This document shows, piece after piece, positions 35,826 to 46,550 of a DNA stretch of 64,000 nucleotides (the stretch's first letter is position 1; each line of letters opens with the position of its first letter). The DNA lies in NCBI GenBank assembly GCA_036873135.1, contig JAPTYO010000054.1:180291-244290 (forward strand), written 5' to 3'. Source of the stretch: Clarkia xantiana subsp. parviflora. Taxonomy: Eukaryota; Streptophyta; Magnoliopsida; Myrtales; Onagraceae. The notes beneath the pieces are model-generated. The model was given only the letters and a program-made list of their open reading frames with translations, had not been told where the DNA came from and searched no databases. The translations under genes and the position numbers were made by a program.

Positions 35826-36159
35826 TCATTGAACATCAACTCGACTCACGGGTGTCAGCTTCGATATCCTCGGGGGCATTCCTAACAACCATGGCGGGGA
35901 CATACTCCTCAACAACCGGAGGGGGGGGGGGGGGGCATCTATCACGACAGGCGGGGCAGCAATCCCGTCTCTAAGCCTCAAGGCAGCCACATGCCTAGTG
36001 GCAAACTTGGAATACGGACCCAACTGATCAAAACGCAAGTTCGGAACAAGAGCATATATATGCTCAATAAGACCCTCGATAGAGTCATAAAGCACATCGT
36101 CCGCACCCGCCAGGACTTCAGCATGACAAGACTCGGAAGCATATCGTTTGGGGACCATG
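35826..36159 (-). pseudogene. 3' part of the gypsy extra ORF, detached by inversion
   Basis: The minus-strand text YASESCHAEVLAGADDVLYD, SIEGLIEHIYALVPNLRFDQ, LGPYSKFATRHVAALRLRDG has no start of its own. It begins exactly where the protease-linker text of the gypsy polyprotein ends on the same strand (TATGCTTCC overlaps both). It is a plausible C-terminal continuation of the coiled-coil ORF that stops at 30716. A 15-nt G-run (35921-35935) and following frame drift end it. Confidence 0.5.
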
Positions 36160-36967
36160 CGAACAAGTCTTTGTATTCTCTTAGAAGTGTTGTGATTTGT
36201 ATCACTTCTTCCTCTGAGAGTGATGCGCCTATTCGGACCATTCTATCTGGCTCATCTACTTTTACCTCGCGTAGTTCATCCAATGGGGTTGGACGAGCTC
36301 GTTCTTTCCTAGGGTCTTCGTCGATTAAAGGGATATCACTATCATCCTCATTGACATTGTGTTGAAGATCTGTGTTGTAACACTGCTTTGATAGTTGATG
36401 ATCTCTATTGACTTCCCCAATTCCCGCAAGGGTTGGGAATTTGATCTTTTGGTGTGCAGTTGAGGCTACAATACCCCAAGCGTTCATAGTCGTGTATCCT
36501 TGAATACCATTGTACGCATCCATTTTTTCCACTACTATGAAGGGTATCTCCATGTGTATTCTCTTGTCACCAGATCCCAGAGTAACTGGTAGCTTTATTG
36601 TTCCCACCAGGTATTTGGTGTCGCCGATGAATCCTACGAGCGGTGAGTGCATCTGCTTGATGTTCATTTTCCTTCCCAAGGCGAGGACCATCTCCTTGGT
36701 TATTATGCTGGGGGAGGATCCTCCATCTACCAATATGTGTTTTATATCCATAGTGTCTATCTCCATGGTTATGACCAGAGCATCATCGTGTGGATACATT
36801 ATATGCTCATTGTCCCTTGCCGAGAAATATATGATGTCCTCCATGGGTTCGTCCTCCTGCTGGTGTTTGGAAGGCTGTTGTATCATTTGGGATGCATATG
36901 CTTCCCTTGCATATGATGTTTTGCCTCCGGCTCCGAAACCACCGTGTATAACGTTTGTGTTTGCCAT
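36160..36967 (-). pseudogene. Gypsy gag-end/aspartic protease fragment
   Basis: The minus-strand frame starts MANTNVIHGGFGAGGKTSYA only about 55 nt after the PBS, so gag proper has been deleted. It continues IIYFSARDNEHIMYPHDDAL and the retroviral-type protease core ILVDGGSSPSIITKEMVLAL (active-site D-G-G-S in place of D-S/T-G, usual in plant Tat elements). Then VTLGSGDKRIHMEIPFIVVE, YNGIQGYTTMNAW and the linker to RT, TLLREYKDLFAWSPNDM. The text then turns into unrelated sequence at the inversion breakpoint. RT, which should follow, is on the opposite strand from 30717. Confidence 0.85.
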
Positions 36968-36999
36968 GTTGCTCTTGCTGGTAAGCGAGTGCTTGTTCG

Positions 37000-37025
37000 T
37001 TCGAGTCTCGCAGACGGTGCCAAAA
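37000..37025 (-). other. Primer-binding site of gypsy element
   Basis: Immediately internal to the LTR end (minus strand …GATCCAACA) stands TTTTGGCACCGTCTGCGAG. The TGG start and 3-nt spacing fit a tRNA-primed minus-strand start. This fixes the element's orientation as minus. Confidence 0.7.
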
Positions 37026-37610
37026 TGTTGGATCCTTTTCGGGTGGAGTGTCGGATTCTAGTAGTGACGTCGGAATAACGCCTCGGGTCGCTCACTCTTC
37101 GGGTCTTCGCACGTGTCGGGCTCGTGCGACTCCGTATACCTGCAAGAGGGGCAGTATCGCACACCACGTAGGGGGGTAGTACGATGAACCCTCTCCGAAG
37201 CTTAAATCATGTATTTTAGAGAGAGAAAGTAAGAGAGAGGGCAGAGCTTCCGCTGTTAACTTAGTTCGAAATGAATGATCAAGGCTCCTATTTATAGGAA
37301 ACCTTGGAATCAAACCGGGTTTTCAACGGTCCGACGTCGGTTCAATGCAAAGTATGAACCGAGCGTAGACGGGAGTAAAGCTGACATCGGGAGGGTTTGC
37401 ACGTGCAGTGTTTACGTAGGTGTTTACATGTCAATAATATGAGGAATCCGGACCGTCCCGGGGTATCGCACGGATCCTGGGAGGTCCGGGGTGATGGGAC
37501 AATCCGGAGGGTCGGATTGTCTTCATTCCGGAGCTGGTCCGGATTGCAAGGCAATCCGGACGCGGCACAAGTCCGAGGCGCGTACGCGCGTACCCCGGAC
37601 CTTTTAAAAA
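37026..37610 (-). repeat. Partial second LTR in tandem with the 5' LTR
   Basis: Runs from TGTTGGATCC through GGACCTTTTA and lacks the last roughly 100 bp present in the full LTR (CCCGCGGGTGAATAATT… to CCCATCA, plus-strand numbering). It is joined through AAAA directly to TGTTGGATCC of the full LTR at 37611. The AAAA equals the bases normally between PBS and LTR. Confidence 0.85.
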
Positions 37611-38432
37611 TGTTGGATCCTTTCCGGGTGGAGTGTCGGATCCTAGTAGTGACGTCGGAAGAACGCCTCGGGTCGCTCTCTCTTCGGGTCTTCGCACGTG
37701 TCGGGCTCGTGCGCCTCCGTATACCTGCAAGAGGGGCAGTATTGCACACCACGTAGGGGGGGTGAAGTGCGATGAACCCTCTCCGAAGCTTAAATCAGGT
37801 ATTTTAGAGAGAGAAAGTAAGAGAGAGGGCAGAGCTTCCGCTGTCAACTTAGTTCGAAATGAATTATCAAGGCTCCTATTTATAGGAAACATTGGAATCA
37901 AACCGGTTTTTGAACGGTTCGACGTCGGTTTAATTCAAAGTATGAACCGAGCGTAGACGGGAGTAAAGTTGACATCGGGAGGGTTTGCCCGTGCAGTGTT
38001 TACGTAGGGGTTTACATGTCAATAATAGGAGGAATCCGGACCGTCCCGGGGTATCGCACGGATCCCGGGAGGTCCGGGGTGATGGGACAATCCGGAGGGT
38101 CGGGTTTTCCCACAATCCGGAGGGTCGGATTGTGGCACAATCTGGGCCCGGTCCGGATTGTGCTGCAATCCGGACCAGCTCCGGATTGTGCTGCAATCCG
38201 GACCAGCTCCGGATTGTCCTGCAATCCGGACCAGCTCCAGATTGTCCTGCAATCCGGACCAGCTCCGGATTGCTTCACAATCCGGATGCGGCACAAGTCT
38301 GGGGCGCGTACGCGCGTACCCCGGACCTTTTAGTACCCGCGGGTGAATAATTCGAAACCGTTTAGTGGGTTTGACGTGTATACAAAGTCCGAATAATATA
38401 AAAACGAACCTGAATCAGACGTATACCCATCA
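37611..38432 (-). repeat. 5' LTR of gypsy element
   Basis: The LTR is 822 bp, longer than the left LTR because it contains about six copies, rather than about three, of a 28-bp GC-rich hairpin repeat at 38090-38290. It ends CCCATCA, followed by GCGGT, the candidate right TSD. Confidence 0.9.
38090..38290. repeat. 28-bp tandem hairpin repeats inside the LTR
   Basis: The unit ATTGTGCTGCAATCCGGACC plus AGCTCCGG is repeated five to six times with few changes. Each unit holds CCGGATTG and CAATCCGG separated by 5 nt, so each can form an 8-bp stem. Copy number differs among the three LTR copies in the window. Confidence 0.85.
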
Positions 38433-39158
38433 GCGGTGGTCTAGTGCCGTACTAACTGGTGCGACGTCGTAATAGACCCGACCGTACAAGTCGAAATGAA
38501 AGGATGGCTTACCCATCAACATGGGTATCGAGATAGAAGCAGGAGCTAACGAGATGAGGTAAGGTAGAAGGGTAGAAACTAGAAACCAGGTCTGGTGTAG
38601 AAGAAAGTTCGGTAGTGGCGGTTAAAGGAGAAAACAAATGCTAAAAAAAGAGAAAAAAGAAAACTCCGAAGAATTTGTATTACATTATTATTAATAATAA
38701 TTTTTCTTTAAAATTTACATTTAGAATAATAATATAAAAATGCAAAAATAAAAATACCACAAACATAATGGAAAGACCCACATAAGTTTTTACCAAGGAT
38801 GATGATCAAAAACTAAAAATCAAAATTTTGCCGAAAATATACATGTGTAAAATTAGTCCCTTTTTTTCAAAGATAACAATTACATTCCATTTTTTTTAAT
38901 AACTATTAAGAAAATTAGTTTTGCTAAAATTCATTTCCGGCCTCAAAGTTATCAAATGTGTCGAAATTGGTCATCAATTCTACATAAAATCAAATTAATT
39001 TTAAATGCCCTTGAAACTTTTGTATGAGTATAAACGGCCCCTAGAGTTTCAAATGGGTTTGGTGCATAATGCACATATAGTTTCAAATGCTTGGTTATTT
39101 TTTTTTTTTTTAAATAACCAAACTAAAATATATAGCTTTAGATATCAATTTTTTAAGG

Positions 39159-39212
<54 letters not shown>

Positions 39213-39215
39213 CAT
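38433..39215. other. Repeat-rich flank: transposon debris, AT-rich DNA and (TA)n
   Basis: 38433-38660 resembles the flank disrupted by the gypsy insertion but encodes nothing I recognise. The rest is AT-rich and ends in a long TA run (about 39164-39212). Fragments such as CTAGAGTTTCAAATGGGTTTGG look like MITE debris. Confidence 0.4.
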
Positions 39216-39452
39216 GGATTTTTCTACTATGTTTTGGGAGCACCATGCTTTTGGTTTTTTTAATACTATGGTGTACTTAATTGTAACATAAGTAAAACTT
39301 TAAAAGTATGAAAAAATATGAATTTTTTTAACTACACCTAAGATGTTTATCATACAATTAATAATATAAATTTCCCTATGGGGTTCACCTATAGGGCAAT
39401 AGAAAAATTAGTGGCAAAAGCATGGTGCTCCAAGAGCATTATAGAAAGGTCC
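39216..39452. mobile_element. Small MITE with about 40-bp imperfect TIRs
   Basis: The left GGATTTTTCTACTATGTTTT then GGGAGCACCATGCTTTTG is mirrored at the right by CAAAAGCATGGTGCTCCAAG and ending TTATAGAAAGGTCC. Length 237 bp, no ORF. It lies directly after the (TA)n run, which obscures any TSD. Confidence 0.7.
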
Positions 39453-40462
39453 GGTGCTAGAGTTTAACGATGAACCGCTAATACTACATAGTTTCAACAG
39501 TAAAAACTTGAAGTCTTTATTGCTGTATTATATTAGTTTGAATATATTATATGTTCAAAGGGATTCTCCATTTTATTTTAAATTAGATTGTTGTTATTGT
39601 TTAAGAATACATTTATGAGTTAAGACTATAAATACTGTCTCAGATTTATCTAATATGTCGGTTTGGAATCTTATGATTAAATTGTTGATATTTAGTGTAT
39701 CAAGTTTTACTGTTGTTGCAATTTGATTTTCCGTTAGATTCTGGTATTAATTTTGACATATTGAGATAAAAAGACTATTTTGCCCATTGTTTGATTTTCC
39801 TCGTACACACATGCAGTTTCATTTACACATAAAAAGACAAAAGTACCCCTCTTTTTAACTTTTCCCGCAAATTTGAAAAGAAAAAAAAAAAACCACACGT
39901 GATTGTTCTGTCTAATTAACTATAAAATTTGATGGAGACACCAAATAACAACAAAGTTGAAACACGACAGTCGAAATTAACAATTTTATCATGAGACATC
40001 AAATTGACACATGGGGCAATAAATGTGAGACACTAATATGTTATTTTTCCCTTAAAACAATTGAACAACTGCAAAATTCTCTCTTAACCAAGTTATCGCA
40101 TGTCCCTTCCAATCAGATGAATCAAATACTATGACAATATACAAATTAATGCTAGCTTGGGGTTGCTTCCTCTTCAATGGAATGGAATTCCCCCCTTCAT
40201 CAAACTGGCTGGCTGGCTGGCTTGTATCACTCACCATCTCCTTATTCTTTCTCAACTCTATCTATATTAAGCTTGCTTCACACCGCGGTTGAAGCTATCA
40301 CACGTCATATTTACACGGGTATACTGATGATCATCCCTTGGATTGATCACATTCCTCTGTGATTCTTCCATAATATGCTGCTGCCCCGAGCAAGCTGCCT
40401 GCTTGCTTCACTTGAAGTAACGCGCGTGATTCTTCTAGTCATTCTTAACGTGATATGCCTGA
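39453..40462. other. AT-rich 3' flank of the RPOT gene
   Basis: No gene was recognised. 40090-40460 has higher complexity and could be the RPOT 3' UTR; the poly(A) signal was not assigned. Confidence 0.45.
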
Positions 40463-43400
40463 CTAGTTGAAGAAGTATGGTGACTCCAGTACTTCTTTCA
40501 TATCAAAGTCTCCTCGGCACGGTAATGGAGGGAAATTGAGAGTGGGGAATGACTTCTGAAAGCTTTCCAATAGCTGCAAATACAATAAAAGACCCCACAT
40601 TACTCCTTAACTAAATTTACTTACTACACTCGAGCAGGCAGGAAGGAACAGACACTTACGTTCTCGAGTATGGGGGCATCATAAAGTTCAACAAACTTCT
40701 CTCTCAGTATCTGATTCATTTTATCGACGTCGCAAGCATGTGTCCAGTATGAATCATGAACTCCTGCTCATTCCCCAGTATGTTAGTAATGTATATTCTT
40801 ATTAACTCGCAAATATATACAGTGAAGAAACATGATCATCCAATGGCAAGCAGCAAAGACCACCAACGGACCTGCAAAGCTCAAGCCTTCTTTTTTGCAG
40901 GCAAGAGCAGTCATCATCATGTGTGAACCATCGAGCGAGTGCACAAAGTTTGGAGGAAATGCTGTTCTTTGCCGCTTTACCATCACCTATTCATTTATTA
41001 TGACAACAAACCCATCAATCAATCGTAGCATTCACTTATTAGTTTCCAAAGAAAAATTATTCATCGCATTCATTGTAACACAATGGTTGGTAGCTGATGA
41101 ATTGCAACTTGTTCTTGAAGAAAAGAAAAAGAAAAGCACCTTGTCAGTTTCTCTTTGCAGTGTTAACACCTGGAGTGATGTTTTAATCTGCAAACAAAAA
41201 AAAAACAGTTATTTGTGGTTTCCGTAGGAGCATATACATAAGCTTCCAACTACAAAATTCAATTTCAAGTTGAAAAGTAATTAACTACCAGATGTCTCCC
41301 TAGATGTCGATAAGGTTGTACGACAGGCAATCCAAGAGGAGTAATCCACCTCACTGGTTGATTCATTGCAGCTATTAACTGTATGTATATATCCATAATT
41401 TCATATTAATATTATCATTGACATTGCCATGGTCTTCGTCAAACAGCAAGCAATATGACTGGACTACAGACAAAACATAGTAGAAAACCAACATACCCTA
41501 GCACATTCACCGAGCCAATCCATGATGCTTCGTGCAGCTTGGAACATTTCTTCAAGTGCAGTCAAAGTTGTCTGTTTGGGCGATAAGAGAAGAGTAAGAA
41601 GAAGAAGAAGCCATTTGGTTTAATACAAAAAAGAAACACTTGGGTGGTCTTTTTCCTTCCTACCTTGGCAGCATAGCAAGCTGCACCAAACATCTGTGTA
41701 TTATCTGCAATAGCACCACGCTCCTTTAACCTCTTAAATATCTGGTCACGAGCACCTATGTAGGTCACTCCATACACTGATGTCATCACTGTCTGCTTTA
41801 CCAGTTTCCTATCAACCTAGATATCATAAACATAATATTATGACGAAGAGTTACCGCCGTCAGTAATCTTCTTAATATAATGGGGGTAAAAAAAAAAAAA
41901 AAACCCTCTTTGAAACTCATAAAAAAAAATGTTGTGTTATTTCATTTTTATTCATATTGATGGATCAGAAAGATGGTGCCAACTACTTAGAAGTGCAAGC
42001 AAATTAAACAGCAGCCACTTTAAACGCTAAAAATCAAGATTCACAGCACCATCATACTCAATAATCTAAGATTAAAAGAAGACCTCATTAATCAGAAGCC
42101 TAGCATATGCTGCAACTGGATGTGTAGCTGGGTCCTTCTCAGCATCAACCCGCATTATCTCAAGCACTCTGCGATGTTAGAGTAAATTTACAAAGACAGT
42201 GAATTCAGCTCTATGATATATCTCACAAATCATGTCATAGAAGAAGTACTCAAGATTCAGGAACAGTAGATTATTTTTTCATGTAAGTTGTTACAAGTTG
42301 AGGATATCATTGATGCCAGCTTATTTACAAAAGGAAGGAGTAACATAGCAAAAAACGGCACTGAAAAAGAGTTATGGAGAAGCTATTGCGATGTAAAAGA
42401 ATAAGATGGACCAGCCACAGTATGTTTACTGGGTCTTGCAATAGACACCTTAGTAAGCAGATATTGGAACATGTTCAAGTAAACCTTAATGAAATGCACT
42501 TGAGAGAGAGATTACCGAGAAGCAATTCCTGAGTAAACATCTGCAGGTTTGTCTCCTGCAACTAGATTAACCGCAGCTGCTCCCAACTGTATAACAAACC
42601 AACTACTTCAACACAATTAACTAAATAAACTCTTCCAAGAAATGACCTCTACAAGCAACTAAAAGAATTTTTTGAAACACCAAAAGAATCCAATGAAAAC
42701 AGTTTGTATTGAAATCAACTGATTAGAAGAATCAGTACCTTATCACGCCCTAGAGCCGCATAATGTTGAAGTCCATTACATGATCCATCCTGGTCAAGAA
42801 TAGAATAGAACATCAGAAGAACACACATATGACACACACAAACATTTTTTTTACAACTGCTACATAGCCCAGTACAAAAGACAGACTTAAAGACCGAAGG
42901 AAATTACAAAAAGATAGAGCAATATGAGATAAATTAGTACCTGGTGAACAGGCATGTGTGAGATCCATGTCTCAGGGGATCGACTCCTTAATGCTTCTGT
43001 AAGATTTATGCATGCTGCCAAACACTGGAAAGGATCCTCTGCACCCAACCACCAACGCTTTCCCTCGAGTGGTCTGTCTGCGGAATCAAAGATCTCATCC
43101 AAATGGCCCTCCGTAAATTCTACACGGCCATCGAAAGATCTCTTGTCCACTCCGCCAGAAGCATATAGATTAGCCACGTGTATCTTCAGCCACCTTAAGC
43201 CTGACTTTCCTAAAGGGCGTCCTTCCGCAAACTCTAAGGTGCCACGACAAAGATCGGACCCGAGATGATTCAAATATGGGTGCATTGGGTATGCACGACC
43301 CCGAAAATCAAGGTTATGTGGATAATAGAATCCATCTTCATCCTTCATCTTCCGAGCCACCTTCCCAACACCCAAAAAAAGCGCATATCAATTCATCGCC

Positions 43401-46400
43401 CATGAGAAAATAAAGCGTTTGAAATAATATTCAGCTTAAATGAGAGTTTCTTACAGCCAATTTAAGTTCAATGTCACACCGTTGGGAGTGCTTCTCACTG
43501 TTTTCCTTTTTTAGGTTCTTTACTTTCCATCTCCACTTTTGAAGCACTTCTACATCTTCTGTGTCTGGCTCTTCAGGCAAAGGAACCTTTCAGATAAAAG
43601 TTGCAAGATTTTAGATAAACAAAGGACACGGCTGTTTTTTTTGTTTAAAAAAAGAGCTAATTCGAGATAATTGAAATCCATAAGCAATAGCATACATCTT
43701 CGCGGTCAACTAAGCCAGCAAGAGAGCCTCCATTGCCCCATATTCTGTCCACAACAGCAAGCACTCTTTTATTAATCTTCCATTTGGTATTGCCTAGGGT
43801 ATTCAAGGCCTGTCAATAATGTGAAAAATTAGGCAATTTGCATATGTTTCAAAATACATCTGCAGATGAAGCCCAAGTTGTGTTCCCTAAAAAAGAATTC
43901 AAATATTGAAACATCAACAATAAGCAAGCGAATTGCAGACGAAGTCCAGAATTCTTCAAAATGTGGTATCAGCCTTAAAGTAAGTAGAAATCAGAGGAAA
44001 TGAACCATCCAGTCATAAAACCTCGAAAACAGGCTCTAATTGTTTGACTGGGGTCCTTTTAACAGCTTCTCTCTGTTGCTTTGCACCATGTGTCCGCATA
44101 ATATAAGATGGTAGAAACAAGTGAGCTCCTTTGTCATAGCTGTCAGGCACAAATATTATAATTAACACAGATCTTACAAGTATCTTTACCACACGTTTTT
44201 AGCATAAAACACAGAAAATACTCTTCCACTAAGAGAGTTGATATGGAAGTGATGTTCCATTTAAGATCAGATCAAAAATGTCCAATAACCAAAAAGAAAT
44301 ATATACGGTGACAGAAAAAAGAAACACAAGTTTGGCAGGAAAATAAGATTTTGAATAGCTTACCCTGTCCAGTTCACTGGAGGAACCAGCATTGGCATAT
44401 AAGGAATCACCATGTGCCTTGCCTGTTTAGCACAATTTGAACTATGTCAGTGCGTTGAAAACAATTACAAGTTAAACAATTGCCACTAGAGGAGTACATG
44501 GAAGTTATACAACCAATAAGCATGCCAAAAAAATGACAATGATATAGAGGATGTTCAGTAAATACTACTATCTTACAGATTTCTCAAGGCCTCTCCGTAC
44601 TAATGGATCACATTCAATAATGCCATATCTTCTGTTCCTGAAGACAAAAAAAGAATCCTCATATGAGCATGAAGCCATGAACATATGAAATAAAGAGAGT
44701 GAGACATGCTGAGCTTTCTTACTTTTCATCTTTTGTCACGTTTTTTAGAGCATGCACAAATGCAGGGCGGATATCAGGTGGAGAGTCTCCCGATTGATCT
44801 ACTGGTGGCTGGATATATGCCGTCTCTGTCAATAATTGGATCAGACGGCAGCCAACCTGGAAAGCAGAAGAACGGCCCAAGATAATGGTGCCAAAGGCTT
44901 CATCCCTTTTTCTCCTTTTACCAATTACTATAAAATGACAAGCATGTGCAGAAGTAGACACTGACCTTAACTTGGTTTTCCTGACCCCAAGGCTTAGAAT
45001 CATCCTGGGCTTTCATTATTCCCTGTATCTGCTTTACCTTCTGTTTTTTGAGCAGCACATTGACTTTTTTCCTAAGACGGGCTTGATCCTTAGATTCCTT
45101 ACCCTCCACAGTATCAGAAGGATCTTCACTTGTTTGGGAATTACATTCTTCGTCTGGTGTTTTACTTTTTGTGGTTTTCTTCTGTAAAAACCTGTGTAGC
45201 ATCGCCTGCCCCCGACCACAAGAAATAAATAAAGTATATCACAATCTTCGTATAAGAAAGTAAAGTGCTCTTTTGCATAAGTGCAGGTATTCCTAACATG
45301 TAATAACACGACATGCCTGGCTCATTCTGAAGAAAAAAAATGATTCACCAAGGCTTCTGCTTAGTAAACTAGCAGATGTGTGACCAGTATTGAGCTATCA
45401 ATGCTTTTGATGCCCATGTTGAACTATATTTTTGTTCTACCACTAAATCAGATAGGAATTTATTCCTCATATACTAATTCCCTGTTCTCGAATCGACAAA
45501 CTAAATACTTCTTCTCACTAGATCTCGTAAAGTAGGGTACCGATTTCAATTTCTTTTATGGGAAAAAAGCTGATTCGTGGAAAACTTCCATTAGAATGAC
45601 ATTTTGGATGAAGTGGTTGATCACAATTCACACCACAGTGTTGGTTAATACACCCCCCCCCCCCCCCCCCCTCCCCCTCAATTAATGCAAGTTAGGATAA
45701 TAGATCACACCTAGATTATACTCCATCTTCACGAGCTATCTATATGCAAGTTACGCACCTCATGTTCAATTGCTTCACCAATCTGACAAGCTGCCTGCAC
45801 AACTCGGCAACTGCCAGGCCCTCCATTGGATGTCAGCACCAAGCCCATCAACTTGTGCATCGTTATAACAGCCATCATATCAGGAGGCAAGCAACCGAAG
45901 TTCGGCCAATGGGAGGGCTTAACCTTCTTCTGCTTGCAGAGCTCTTGCTCAGCTGCAATGGCGTCCCTGAGAGGCTCAAACCAACCAAGGAACAATGACT
46001 TAATGTAGGGCAGATTAGGAGCAAGCTTCTGCTGACACATGTCCGTTAGTAGCTCTTGGTACTCCTTGGCTGCCTCTTCCCACGCCTCAGTCTCCATCTT
46101 TATCTGTCTTCGTTTAAGCGCATGGTACTTGGCTTTCCCGATGCCCCCAATCGTTTTCTTCGGCTGCTGCTTAAGGATAGATCCTTGTTGCTGCTGCTGC
46201 GCGCCTATCCGAGCTTGCTTGTTCAATTCATCTAGCAGCTCCTGAGTCTCATCGCACCCAGATGATTCCTCTTCTGAAATAACGGCCTCAGCAACACTCC
46301 CATAATAAGCTCTCAAGTGGCCGCTGGAGCTGCTGTATTCAATAGGCAATCTCCCCGGTGCCATCGAGCCATAATTTCGTGTAGGCAATAAACCAAATTG

Positions 46401-46550
46401 GGGAAATCCAAGTGAATTAAGGCTATCGTGGAGCTGGGTTATGATTTTTCGGGGTTCAAGCGGAGCAGTCGCCGAGCTAGAAGAGGAAAATAGAGGAGCG
46501 GAGAGATTGATCTTCCTCGAAGAAGCTTCTTTGGCCAATTTTCTCCACAT
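40463..46550 (-). CDS. RPOT: Phage-type (T7-like) organellar DNA-directed RNA polymerase
   Basis: Nineteen coding exons: 46550-45759, 45205-44966, 44856-44723, 44637-44577, 44422-44364, 44139-44022, 43809-43696, 43586-43455, 43360-42941, 42789-42739, 42586-42516, 42168-42084, 41816-41664, 41571-41497, 41378-41289, 41187-41140, 40986-40872, 40763-40660, 40573-40463. Sum 2973 nt = 990 aa plus stop, the family's usual size. The N-terminus [20 protein letters not shown] is a basic, Ser-rich mitochondrial-type presequence; an in-frame TAG two codons upstream sets the start. Domains: N-terminal RPOT domain ([20 protein letters not shown]), then the polymerase domain with [21 protein letters not shown], catalytic Asp in [18 protein letters not shown], catalytic Lys/Tyr in [31 protein letters not shown] and catalytic Asp in [13 protein letters not shown], ending SPYFFN. 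It transcribes mitochondrial (and, for RPOTmp, plastid) genes. Residues in the middle ([23 protein letters not shown]) look closer to RPOTmp than RPOTm, but the missing upstream extension resembles RPOTm; the paralogue is open. Confidence 0.95.
45653..45671. repeat. 19-nt poly-C tract in RPOT intron 1
   Basis: An uninterrupted run of C, then TCCCCCTC. On the transcript strand this is a G-run, with potential for G-quadruplex formation, and it is also a typical spot for length error in assemblies. Confidence 0.9.

Larger units (their letters stand above)
24981..38432 (-). mobile_element. Tat-lineage Ty3/gypsy retrotransposon, internally inverted and nested
   Basis: LTR sequence bounds the element: 24981-25707 on the left, 37026-37610 plus 37611-38432 on the right, all in the same orientation. 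Read on the minus strand the LTR starts TGATGGGTATACG and ends GGATCCAACA. A primer-binding site (TTTTGGCACCGTCTGCGAG, minus strand, 37025 downward) follows the right LTR and a polypurine tract (CAGGGGAAAA, minus strand, about 25708-25717) precedes the left LTR, so the element is transcribed leftward. Protease is on the minus strand as expected. RT, RNase H, the extra archaeal-type RNase H and integrase are on the plus strand, and an additional spliced ORF is on the plus strand. An inversion of about 30717-36159 accounts for this. The second RNase H before integrase identifies the Tat lineage. Gag proper is missing after the PBS. Confidence 0.85.

Noticed and set aside
24981..38432. Interpretation as two separate nested gypsy elements in opposite orientation
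   Set aside because: Only one LTR family, one PBS and one PPT are visible, and both breakpoints complement each other; a single inversion is simpler.
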